From Ktedonobacteraceae bacterium (GTDB lineage: Bacteria; Chloroflexota; Ktedonobacteria; Ktedonobacterales; Ktedonobacteraceae): a stretch of 6,418 nt of DNA. The translations under genes and the position numbers were made by a program. The notes below the pieces were generated by a model. It ran no database searches, was not told the DNA's origin, and worked only from the letters and a program-made list of their open reading frames with translations. The stretch lies in the NCBI GenBank assembly GCA_014896635.1, contig JADBKA010000261.1, positions 1-6,418 of the forward strand, written 5' to 3'. Positions 1-6,238 of the stretch are shown piece after piece. Each line of letters opens with the position of its first letter. Positions within the stretch are counted from its first letter, which is position 1.

Positions 1-568
1 CGTCACGCAAGCGGGCCAGTGCAGTCAGCAGCAGACCAAGCGGTCCCGCTCCTATCACTACTACCGTGTCTCCCTGCCTGATCGCGCTGGCATCAACACC
101 ATGTAGCGCACAAGCCAGAGGCTCAGTCAGCGCAGCAGCTATCAGCGACGTATGGGGGGGAAGCGGATAGAGATTCTGGCGCACGATACGCTCCGGCACC
201 AGCAAATACTCAGCATATGAGCCATTGAGTAACAGCAGATCTTCACAGAGGCTATAATTGCCACGACGGCAATAGAAGCATTGTAAGCATGGAGCCGAGT
301 TTGCCACAACTACCGCATCGCCTTCGCGGCACTGTGTGACTCCCTTTCCTACAGCGGCGACGATACCTGCGACCTCGTGACCAAAACCGGCGGGCGTCTG
401 CCGGAAAAGCAAAGGATGGCCCCGACGGTATGTTTTGACATCAGTTCCACACGTGGTGGCTATAGCCACCTGCAAAAGCACCTCGCCTGGCCCCACCTGT
501 GGCTGCGGGCAGTGTTCCATACGCACATCCATTGGTGCATAGAAGAGAGCAGCAAGCATTGTCAGCAT
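1..568 (-). CDS. Zinc-dependent medium-chain alcohol/polyol dehydrogenase, C-terminus cut off by window edge
   Basis: About 189 N-terminal codons are visible, roughly half of a typical 340-400 residue MDR dehydrogenase. Such enzymes oxidise an alcohol or polyol with NAD(P) in the cytoplasm. The GroES-like catalytic domain is recognisable: CGTD at residues 40-43 and GHE at 63-65 supply catalytic zinc ligands (C40, H64, E65), and four cysteines (C94, C97, C100, C108) form the structural zinc lobe. TEPLACALHG at 148-157 is the usual family motif, and GAGPLG at 173-178 opens the Rossmann fold. Two starts are possible. ATG at 568 has AGGAAG eight bases upstream. ATG at 559 (residue 4) would align better with family N-termini, which begin like M-x-A-L-F-Y. 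The substrate cannot be told; sorbitol-, threonine- or alcohol-type members all look alike here. The gene is divergent from the zinc-ribbon gene to its right. Confidence 0.9.
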   Translation of the reverse strand, partial: MLTMLAALFYAPMDVRMEHCPQPQVGPGEVLLQVAIATTCGTDVKTYRRGHPLLFRQTPAGFGHEVAGIVAAVGKGVTQCREGDAVVVANSAPCLQCFYCRRGNYSLCEDLLLLNGSYAEYLLVPERIVRQNLYPLPPHTSLIAAALTEPLACALHGVDASAIRQGDTVVVIGAGPLGLLLTALARLRD

Positions 569-603
569 CCCCTTTTCTTCCTGTAAAAAAAAGCAGATCC
601 CTG

Positions 604-632
604 TTGTCTATTATCTCATAAAAGGATATAAT
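604..632 (+). promoter_or_regulatory. Putative sigma70-type promoter for the zinc-ribbon gene
   Basis: A perfect TATAAT lies at 627-632, and TTGTCT at 604-609 sits 17 bases upstream as a weak -35 (three of six consensus positions). Transcription would start near 639 and give a leader of about 165 bases before the GTG start at 806. The rest of the 569-805 intergenic region shows no hairpin with a T-run. A GATAAT on the minus strand at 615-610 could serve the dehydrogenase, but its upstream TTTCCA (640-635) is 19 bases away, so I do not call it. Confidence 0.5.
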
Positions 633-805
633 CTTGGAAAGCCTATGATAACCCTGCTGTAATGGATACTTTAACAGATGAAGCACTATCGGGAAATCTT
701 ATCGCTCAGGTCTATGACCAATGATCCTGGTGTCTTGATCTGAAAAGAGTCTCTTCATCTCGATATTAAAGATCATAGTTCTGAATAGTTCAGGAGAAAA
801 CAAAC

Positions 806-1957
806 GTGAATGTTCCCACTCAGACATGCCCGCAGTGTGGCGCACCTCTCGCTTCTGGTCAGACTTTCTGTGGTAACTGTGGCAACTACATTGAGATAGC
901 CGGTAGCAACCAGGGCAAGCCAGCAGCGCCGTCGTCAGTACCGCCAGCACCTCCATCTTACGAGAACTACAGTGGCTCGCCATATGGCAATACGTCCTAC
1001 GGTGGATCAGCGGGTTACCCACCGCCCCCCCCACTTCCAGGGACTGTCTATAGCGCGCCATCATCGCCGTCCTACCCGCCGGCTGCACCACCGTCCTACG
1101 GAACTCCCGCGACGCCGGGCGCGTACCCCTATCCACCATCACCGACGCCGTCGCCATCACCCTACCCTCCGCAACAACCTCCCAGGACTGGTCTGAGCGG
1201 CGGACTCATTGCTTTGATCATCCTGGCTGTTGTACTGCTGCTGGGTGGTGGGGGCCTGCTTTTATGGAGCAGTGTCATGAATAATCCCGGCAAGGCACAA
1301 GTCACACCTACACCATCGCAGCCTGGCACTCCGACCCCGACGGCTGTTCCCACCCCGCAGGCATTATTCAGCGACAACTTCGCCGATAATCACAACAACT
1401 GGGATACCTTCTCAAAGTCAGGCGTAAGCGTTACTGTAGGTAACAATATGCTCTCGATGAAAGAGGCCAACCACAAATTCCTACTGGAAGACTTCCCACA
1501 GAGTCCTCCCGCCGATGCCATGTTCACCCTGACGCTCACCATGACCCAGGGGGATAAAAACGATCTGGTCGGGCTTCTGTTGCGGTCTCCCGCAGAGAAC
1601 CAGGGGCTTTACGGATACTACATCGCAATCTATGGGGATAATTCCTACGATATCGAAAAGTATTATCCTGATCCCGAAAATCCCGGCAAAGGTAAAGTAG
1701 GCACCTTATTAGACTTTACTACAAAAGCCTTGCGCCCCCAGGGTCAACAGAATCAGCTCACCGTGATCATCAAGGGGACAAGCATCACGCTGCTGGTAAA
1801 CAACCAGTTGATCAGTACCGTGAAAGACGTGAGCGGTACCCCGTACCTCAGTGGGAAGACGAGGCTTTTCGCCGGCAATGGGAACACATCAACAGGGACA
1901 GGCGTGAATTTCCACAGCATCGCGGTCTATCCCGCTCCCGATAAAATACCCGCCTGA
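806..1957 (+). CDS. Zinc-ribbon single-pass membrane protein with Pro-rich tract and concanavalin-like ectodomain
   Basis: The 383-residue product starts at GTG 806, with AGGAG at 792-796 nine bases upstream; the ATG at 810 is in another frame. Domains in order: a zinc ribbon with C8-x2-C11 and C22-x2-C25; a Pro/Ser/Tyr-rich low-complexity tract at about 39-127; a hydrophobic helix at about 133-154; a Pro/Thr linker at about 165-186; and a C-terminal domain at 187-383. That domain has the pattern of concanavalin-like/LamG-type jelly rolls: an opening F-x-D-x-F...NW, then QGD...GLLLR, YYIAIYGD-x-x-Y, LTV-I-KG...LLVNN, and a closing G...LF...G. The zinc ribbon is predicted to be cytoplasmic and the jelly roll extracellular, where such folds often bind sugars or polymers; the ligand is unknown. 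The ectodomain is shared with the next gene. A terminator at 1999-2039 makes it probably monocistronic. Architecture is clear; function is not. Confidence 0.9.
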   Translation: MNVPTQTCPQCGAPLASGQTFCGNCGNYIEIAGSNQGKPAAPSSVPPAPPSYENYSGSPYGNTSYGGSAGYPPPPPLPGTVYSAPSSPSYPPAAPPSYGTPATPGAYPYPPSPTPSPSPYPPQQPPRTGLSGGLIALIILAVVLLLGGGGLLLWSSVMNNPGKAQVTPTPSQPGTPTPTAVPTPQALFSDNFADNHNNWDTFSKSGVSVTVGNNMLSMKEANHKFLLEDFPQSPPADAMFTLTLTMTQGDKNDLVGLLLRSPAENQGLYGYYIAIYGDNSYDIEKYYPDPENPGKGKVGTLLDFTTKALRPQGQQNQLTVIIKGTSITLLVNNQLISTVKDVSGTPYLSGKTRLFAGNGNTSTGTGVNFHSIAVYPAPDKIPA

Positions 1958-1998
1958 ATCTGCGAGACCTCTCTTGCACTCTCTGGCAGACAGCAAGC

Positions 1999-2039
1999 AC
2001 CCTGGCCTGGCACCGCCATCCAGCGCCAGGGTACTTTTT
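1999..2039 (+). terminator. Rho-independent terminator after the zinc-ribbon gene
   Basis: ACCCTGGC at 1999-2006 pairs perfectly with GCCAGGGT at 2025-2032. An inner CTGG (2007-2010) can also pair with CCAG (2020-2023), leaving a nine-base loop and one bulged C. The stem is followed closely by TTTTT at 2035-2039. It lies about 42 bases beyond the stop codon at 1957, so the next gene probably needs its own promoter. Confidence 0.85.
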
Positions 2040-2114
2040 AGCTATTTTTGAGGAAGGCCAGAGAAACCGTTCTCCTTCCCCTTCGTAATAGAATGTATGT
2101 CAGCTATGCTCTCC

Positions 2115-2140
2115 CGTCCGCAGAAGAGATTTGCCGGACG
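2115..2140. repeat. Inverted repeat in the leader of the second lectin-like gene
   Basis: CGTCCG at 2115-2120 is matched by its exact complement CGGACG at 2135-2140 across 14 bases, in the 188-base gap between the terminator and the next start. It has no T-run, so it is not a terminator. It could be a regulator site or a leader hairpin. No convincing -10/-35 pair was found in this gap; TAGAAT at 2089-2094 is the best -10-like hexamer but lacks a matching -35. Confidence 0.35.
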
Positions 2141-2227
2141 TAACGGAAAGAACCCTCACGGAGAGGACCCGGCACTGGGGATACAGGCTCCGCAAGTAGT
2201 ACAGTAGACATTTCACCAGGACAGGTC

Positions 2228-3019
2228 ATGACCAGTCAAAAGAACGAAGTAGAAAAACAGCGCCGCCTGCTCATAGTGGCTACATGTCTGATGCTCCTCA
2301 TCGTCGCGGGAAGCGTCCTGTTTTTCATGATCATTGAAGAGGGACAGAGCAAAAAGCCCTCTCCCCGGCGGGGGACCCCTACCGCTGGTATCTCCCCGAC
2401 ACCTGTGGTTCAGCCCACTCCTCAGATACTCTGCTTCGACTACTTCCTCAACAACAAAAACGGCTGGGCCATCAGTAATAGTGAAGGCTATACTCGCACA
2501 ATCGGTGAGGGAAGACTCCTGCTGGCAAGCACCAATCACAAACCACTCATTGAGAGCATGCCCACCCGCTGCGCCTCAAAAGAGTACAGCGATTTTTCAC
2601 TTACCACTACCTTCTCTTTCCTGCAAGGAGATCAGCACGATAGTCTGGGACTCTATGTACGCGGAGACAGCAACCTTGATTATGATTACCGCATCGCCTT
2701 TTATGGTGATGCAACCTACTCCATTAGCAAAGAAGCACTTGGCGAGGACAACAACGAAGTGCAATCAACCCTTGTTAGCCGCTCCCTCATCCCCGGATCT
2801 CATACCCTGTCCGCAGAGAACACCCTGACCGTTATGATGAAAGGACCCTCACTGGTCCTGCTCCTCAACGGTAAGATGCTGACCAGCATTACCGACACAG
2901 ACTATACACATGGGCAGATCGCCCTGTTCGTCGATCACGGAGGTACCTCCAGTGGTGTTGCTGCCGCTTTTCATTGTGTAGTAATTGCCACACCTCCAGC
3001 CGTCTTACCCGCCAGATAA
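2228..3019 (+). CDS. Single-pass membrane protein with concanavalin-like ectodomain, paralogue of the preceding gene
   Basis: The 263-residue product starts at ATG 2228, with AGGA at 2218-2221 six bases upstream. A short charged cytoplasmic tail (residues 1-13, ending KQRR) precedes a hydrophobic helix at 14-36, then a Pro/Thr-rich linker at about 40-67 and the ectodomain at 68-263. The tail charge suits an inside N-terminus with the C-terminus outside. The ectodomain aligns with that of the preceding protein along its whole length: F-x-D-x-F...N-x-N-x-W, ANHK/TNHK...L-x-E, QGD-x-x-D...GL, IA-x-YGD-x-x-Y, LTV...KG-x-S...LL-x-N, and LF...G-x-TS-x-G. It has no zinc ribbon or Pro-rich tract. Ectodomain cysteines (in FCD-like 'LCFD', 'TRCAS' and 'FHCVV') are absent from the paralogue and might form a disulfide. 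The ligand is unknown. The pair most simply arose by duplication with gain or loss of the N-terminal module. Confidence 0.88.
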   Translation: MTSQKNEVEKQRRLLIVATCLMLLIVAGSVLFFMIIEEGQSKKPSPRRGTPTAGISPTPVVQPTPQILCFDYFLNNKNGWAISNSEGYTRTIGEGRLLLASTNHKPLIESMPTRCASKEYSDFSLTTTFSFLQGDQHDSLGLYVRGDSNLDYDYRIAFYGDATYSISKEALGEDNNEVQSTLVSRSLIPGSHTLSAENTLTVMMKGPSLVLLLNGKMLTSITDTDYTHGQIALFVDHGGTSSGVAAAFHCVVIATPPAVLPAR

Positions 3020-3024
3020 CGGTG

Positions 3025-3033
3025 TGCTATAAT
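3025..3033 (+). promoter_or_regulatory. Extended -10 promoter for the radical SAM gene
   Basis: TGCTATAAT at 3025-3033 is a perfect extended -10 element (TGn-TATAAT), beginning six bases after the stop codon of the upstream gene. The -35 position 17 bases upstream (3005-3010, TTACCC) matches consensus at only three of six positions, which is usual when an extended -10 is present. The predicted start near 3040 gives a leader of about 45 bases to the ATG at 3087. This suggests the radical SAM gene is transcribed separately from the lectin-like genes, although read-through is possible because no terminator separates them. Confidence 0.6.
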
Positions 3034-3047
3034 GGGAAACGCCGCCA

Positions 3048-3095
3048 GAGATCAGTAAACTCACCAGTTGAGAAAGGTGGGATCTCATGGAGATC
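3048..3095 (+). promoter_or_regulatory. Inverted repeats covering the ribosome binding site and start codon of the radical SAM gene
   Basis: Three copies of one six-base element flank the start. GAGATC at 3048-3053 and GAGATC at 3090-3095 can each pair with GATCTC at 3081-3086. With the downstream copy, the start ATG (3087-3089) is exactly the three-base loop of a six-base-pair stem. With the upstream copy, the stem encloses a second hairpin, CTCACC (3060-3065) with GGTGGG (3076-3081, one G-U pair), which hides the ribosome binding site AGGTGG (3075-3080). A competing small hairpin, CTCA (3060-3063) with TGAG (3069-3072), would free it. The complementarity is visible; a role in translation control is inference. 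Confidence 0.45.
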
Positions 3096-3953
3096 GCACT
3101 CAAAGAGGCAAAAAGTATTCTCACTCCTCAGCGCAATGGCTTTCTGGCCGGAAAACCCTATCCTTTCACCCACACGCTCGCTGCCTATACGGGGTGCGCT
3201 TTCGGCCAGACCACATGCGGCATGTACTGCTATGCGCAGTTCCTGCCCAACTGGTCTTTTCGCAATTCCTCTGCTGCCTGGGGCGAGGCCGTCCAGGTTA
3301 AAACCAACGCCGCGACGCTGCTCGACCGCACATTGGCCGCAATGAAATCTGACACCAGGCGCAGGCTACGTATCTTCATGAGTAGTTCAACCGATCCCTA
3401 CCAACCACTGGAGCGCAAATACCAGGTGACACGACAATGCCTGGAAGTGTTTGCGCGCCATCCTGACCTGGATCTGCTGGTGATCCAGACACGCTCCCCA
3501 CTAGCCGCGCGCGATCTATCACTGATACAGCAAATACCATATGCTTACCTCTCAGTCACACTTGAAACCGACAATCAGAGCTACCTTACCGGCCTCAGAG
3601 GGGGACCACTGCTGAGCCGCCGCTGGGAACTGGTTCGCCTGGCTGCCAGAGCAGGCATACGCACCCAGATTGCCGTCAGCCCGTGCCTGCTATACGGCGA
3701 TCTCGCAACATTCGGTTCACAGCTACTTGAGAGCGGTGCGCAACGGCTGATCGTAGATACGCCTGTAGATGGCGACGGTTCAGGCGGCGAGCGCACAGCT
3801 CGCACAGCGTTCGCCCATAGCGAACCAGGCTGGGCCGAAACTTCTCACGCCCACAGGCTCTATACTTACCTGTGTGAGCACGCGAAGGATAGGAGAATCG
3901 AAGTTGGCTGGAGTTGTACCGGCTTTTGCGGCATTGCCCCACGTGAGGGATGA
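3087..3953 (+). CDS. Radical SAM protein, spore-photolyase-like (SplB/Rv2578c-type) family
   Basis: The 288-residue cytoplasmic protein starts at ATG 3087, with AGGTGG at 3075-3080 six bases upstream. Family signatures seen: GCAFGQTTCGMYCYAQ at residues 36-51 with cysteines 37, 44 and 48 as the presumed 4Fe-4S ligands; VKTNA about 25 residues later; TDPYQPLER in the next strand; and a long TIM-barrel-like alternation of strands and helices. Radical SAM enzymes cleave S-adenosylmethionine to a 5'-deoxyadenosyl radical. Family members related to spore photoproduct lyase are mostly of unknown substrate, so none is assigned. The cysteine spacing is CX6CX3C, whereas the usual motif is CX3CX2C. Aromatic Y47 directly precedes the third cysteine, as is common in the family. 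Two further cysteines, 277 and 281, lie near the C-terminus. It faces the kinase gene convergently, 24 bases apart. Confidence 0.87.
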   Translation: MEIALKEAKSILTPQRNGFLAGKPYPFTHTLAAYTGCAFGQTTCGMYCYAQFLPNWSFRNSSAAWGEAVQVKTNAATLLDRTLAAMKSDTRRRLRIFMSSSTDPYQPLERKYQVTRQCLEVFARHPDLDLLVIQTRSPLAARDLSLIQQIPYAYLSVTLETDNQSYLTGLRGGPLLSRRWELVRLAARAGIRTQIAVSPCLLYGDLATFGSQLLESGAQRLIVDTPVDGDGSGGERTARTAFAHSEPGWAETSHAHRLYTYLCEHAKDRRIEVGWSCTGFCGIAPREG

Positions 3954-3960
3954 GGCGAAG

Positions 3961-3980
3961 GCGAGGATCAGCGAGGATTA
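3961..3980. repeat. Short tandem repeat between convergent genes
   Basis: Two adjacent ten-base units, GCGAGGATCA and GCGAGGATTA, differ at one base and lie between the radical SAM stop and the kinase stop; the second unit includes the kinase TAA at 3978-3980. No hairpin plus T-run is seen for either gene here. The repeat is short and may mean nothing. Confidence 0.35.
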
Positions 3981-6128
3981 GCGCAGAGGCGCTCCCTGGA
4001 GCAACTGACTTCCGTTATACTGCAAACGTTGCAGCACATGATCATTGTTACGGACAAAGAGATCAATTGAGCCATTGCTCATGGCCACAGCTCCAGGAGC
4101 AGGAGCGGCTGCAAGGAGCGATGAAGCACTGGCTCGCAAGGTCTCCCAACTTGACCACTGGTTGCCGGGGATGTTGTATCCTATGTGCTGGATAGTGCCG
4201 CTACCATCGAAGGCGAAAACGTTGATACGTTCCCCCTGCGCCTGGCCGACAGCAGCCGGGTCAGATGCCAGGTTTCCCCCCCACTGATCCCACCCGTTCC
4301 AGCGATCGCCATCAAAAAAGTTATGGTAGAGCGTCTGGTCACTCCCACGCGCAAAAACATCTATGCGTCCCCCCGGCGAGGAGACAACAGCCGGTGTCCC
4401 CGTAAACAGAAGAGAAGAATTGAAAAAATTGTCAAGCGGCTGCCAGCTCAACGTGGAATCGCGAAAGAGGCTATACCAGATCCCACTCTGCTCATCCTGA
4501 TTCTGGCGCTTACCACAGACAAACACAGCAGATCTGCCATCCTGCTGCACAGCTATAGCGGGATCGGCCAGCAGCGTCAGGAACTCTCCCCCATTCTCAA
4601 GATTCTGCCAGGGGCGCCACGTGCGGGCTGTATCGCTGTACTGGCTATATTGCAGCGTATTCTGCGGTGTACGTACCAGGATATCAATGTGTCCGTGTCC
4701 ATCGGAGGCAACTGCTGGATCATAAGTCAGCGAGCCAGGACTGCCAAGTGATTCCCAGGGCCGAAGCAGCCGGTAGGAACTGTCGTAACTGCCATGCCAT
4801 AATCTGTTATCGCTCCCACGCACAAACAACTCAATGGTCCCACCGCTCCCTGGAGCCACTGCCGCGCGGCTGGGGAGAGCGTTGACCGCCACTGGGATGG
4901 CCAGTGTGGGGGTTCCCGTCGCCTGCACAGCAGGAGGTGTCTGCTTCTGAGGTTGCCGATTCACCCTCGACGAGAGGAAGCTATAGGCGAAAAGTCCACC
5001 GCCGCTGAGTGCCACCACACCAGTGCCAATGCCCAGGCCAAGCAGCAGGTTGCGCCTCGCGCGCGAACGCGGTCGATCAGGCTTCACAGGGGTTACAGGA
5101 GGAGAAGCAGACGCTCCCGGGGGGGACTGTGGAGACAGCGGTGGTGACTGGAGTACCTGCGGTGTTCTGGATGCCAGTGACATACCAATGAACGAATCGG
5201 CAACGGTAGGAGCCGAAGGCCCGGCCACGTCGGGATGGAGATAGACACGATTTACTGGAGATGCCAGCGTGGCAGGAGCCGTTGCATCAACACCCTGTTG
5301 AGCTACATTAGCATCGCAGGCAGCCTCCAGCGCGAGGCTGAAATCCTGTACACTGGCGAAACGCGCACGAGGATCTTTCGCCAGCGCGCGCATTACTACC
5401 TGTTCTATCGCTGCCGTCAGGTGCGCTGCACGCTCTCGCATAGCAGGCGGCGAAACATGCATTTGCTGATGCGCAACCTGCTGCACGGAGCCGGCAAAGG
5501 GTGGCACCCCGCAGAACCATTCGTAGACTACACAGCCAAGAGCATATTGATCACTGGCTGGACCTGCCCTGCCAGTGAGTTGCTCCGGCGCCATATACTG
5601 CACTGTCCCAACAACGGAACCAGCCAGCGTCAGCCCGGTCGTTCCGGTGATACTCTGCATCGCCAACGCAATGCCGAAATCGCTTAGCATCAGGATATGA
5701 TCATCGCCGAGCAGCATATTCTCTGGCTTTACATCGCGGTGGACGATATTGCGATCATGAGCGTATTGCAAAGCGCGAGCCATCTGCTTCACATAGGAGA
5801 GCAACAGAGGTGGCGGAAGCTGGCTGCCCGGCGGATGCCGCTGGCGCAGAGAGCCAAAAGGAGCATAGCTCATTACCAGAAACGGCGTAGGTTCTATACC
5901 AAACTCCAGTACACGCACGATATTGGCATGATTCAGACGCGCAACCGTCCGCGCCTCCTGGAGGAAGCGTTGATGAGTTCCCTGAGCCAGTTGCATGCGC
6001 AATACCTTGATTGCAGCAGGTGTGTTGAGATAGAGGTGCTCGCCAAGATAGACATCGGCAAACCCTCCCCGGCCGAGCAATTTGATGATCTGGTAATTCC
6101 CTAGCCGCTGTCCGGTCCATTCACGCAT
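3978..6128 (-). CDS. Receptor-type Ser/Thr protein kinase with extracellular PLL-like beta-propeller
   Basis: The 716-residue protein starts at ATG 6128; a purine-rich AGGAGGAG lies at 6147-6140, somewhat distant at about 11-13 bases. The Hanks-type kinase domain spans about 12-270: glycine loop GRGGFADV at 19-26, K41 in AAIK, E58 of helix C, catalytic HRDVKPEN at 130-137 (D132), DFG at 150-152, an activation loop rich in Thr/Ser (163-175) and APE at 180-182. All catalytic residues are present, so it should be active. A Pro/Ser-rich juxtamembrane region (about 285-350) ends in a basic stretch before a helix at 360-385, which places the kinase inside. After a Pro/Thr linker, about six repeats fill 416-716, with the pattern DPAV...G-x-IDVFVRG-x-D-x-x-L...W-x-x-W-x-x-LG typical of PLL-type lectin propellers. 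The third repeat carries an insertion (about 538-549) and the sixth lacks the W-x-x-W strand. Ligand unknown; a sugar is plausible. Confidence 0.93.
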   Translation of the reverse strand: MREWTGQRLGNYQIIKLLGRGGFADVYLGEHLYLNTPAAIKVLRMQLAQGTHQRFLQEARTVARLNHANIVRVLEFGIEPTPFLVMSYAPFGSLRQRHPPGSQLPPPLLLSYVKQMARALQYAHDRNIVHRDVKPENMLLGDDHILMLSDFGIALAMQSITGTTGLTLAGSVVGTVQYMAPEQLTGRAGPASDQYALGCVVYEWFCGVPPFAGSVQQVAHQQMHVSPPAMRERAAHLTAAIEQVVMRALAKDPRARFASVQDFSLALEAACDANVAQQGVDATAPATLASPVNRVYLHPDVAGPSAPTVADSFIGMSLASRTPQVLQSPPLSPQSPPGASASPPVTPVKPDRPRSRARRNLLLGLGIGTGVVALSGGGLFAYSFLSSRVNRQPQKQTPPAVQATGTPTLAIPVAVNALPSRAAVAPGSGGTIELFVRGSDNRLWHGSYDSSYRLLRPWESLGSPGSLTYDPAVASDGHGHIDILVRTPQNTLQYSQYSDTARTWRPWQNLENGGEFLTLLADPAIAVQQDGRSAVFVCGKRQNQDEQSGIWYSLFRDSTLSWQPLDNFFNSSLLFTGTPAVVSSPGGRIDVFARGSDQTLYHNFFDGDRWNGWDQWGGNLASDPAAVGQAQGERINVFAFDGSGTIQHIGYNIPGNQWSSWETLRASASSLLAAAPAPGAVAMSNGSIDLFVRNNDHVLQRLQYNGSQLLQGAPLR

Positions 6129-6161
6129 GTCCCTGAGTTCTCCTCCTGACTATGCTACGTT

Positions 6162-6190
6162 ATGATACTGTACGATGAGCAGGAAGGCAA
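6162..6190 (-). promoter_or_regulatory. Putative sigma70-type promoter for the kinase gene
   Basis: Read on the minus strand, TTGCCT (6190-6185, four of six) is followed after exactly 17 bases by TATCAT (6167-6162, five of six). Transcription would begin near 6155, giving a leader of roughly 27 bases to the ATG at 6128 that contains the AGGAGGAG ribosome binding site. Confidence 0.55.
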
Positions 6191-6205
6191 GCCTCTGGGA
6201 AGCTT

Positions 6206-6221
6206 ATGAGAATCTTCTCAT
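6206..6221. promoter_or_regulatory. Perfect 7+7 palindrome, candidate operator
   Basis: ATGAGAA (6206-6212) and TTCTCAT (6215-6221) are exact complements around a two-base centre. A two-base loop is too tight for a good RNA hairpin, so a dimeric DNA-binding protein site is the better guess. It sits between the minus-strand promoter of the kinase and the plus-strand extended -10 at 6230-6238, where a regulator could act on both. The binding protein is unknown. Confidence 0.4.
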
Positions 6222-6229
6222 CTCCCATG

Positions 6230-6238
6230 TGCTATACT
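6230..6238 (+). promoter_or_regulatory. Extended -10 promoter for the gene at the right edge
   Basis: TGCTATACT at 6230-6238 matches the extended -10 consensus at all but one position. No good -35 is seen 17 bases upstream; that space holds the 7+7 palindrome. A second TATACTG at 6244-6250 repeats the -10 hexamer eleven bases downstream. Transcription from here would give a leader of about 120 bases before the ATG at 6365. Confidence 0.4.

Noticed and set aside
441..686. Minus-strand open frame of 81 codons around the dehydrogenase start
   Set aside because: It is in a different frame from the dehydrogenase, whose zinc-ligand and Rossmann motifs fix the true reading.
699..1160. Minus-strand open frame of 153 codons overlapping the zinc-ribbon gene start
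   Set aside because: It is the antisense shadow of the zinc ribbon and Pro-rich codons and shows no domain; the plus-strand reading has a clear ribosome binding site and ordered domains.
2052..2079. Hairpin GGAAG...CTTCC with inner GAGAA/TTCTC, just after the terminator
   Set aside because: The stem needs a four-base bulge and has no T-run after it on the plus strand; it is too weak to call.
2334..2828. Plus-strand open frame of 164 codons within the second lectin-like gene
   Set aside because: It is an out-of-frame shadow; the other frame aligns over its whole length with the neighbouring paralogue.
3981..4002. GCGC-AGAG-GCGC and GCTCC-CT-GGAGC inverted repeats at the kinase 3' end
   Set aside because: They lie inside the kinase coding sequence, are only 4-5 base pairs, and lack a T-tract, so they are not supported as a terminator.
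5235..5687. Plus-strand open frame of 150 codons inside the kinase gene, and similar ones at 4185-4751 and 5697-6104
   Set aside because: They lie opposite a kinase with every catalytic motif intact, have no ribosome binding sites or recognisable domains, and have the scrambled composition of antisense frames.
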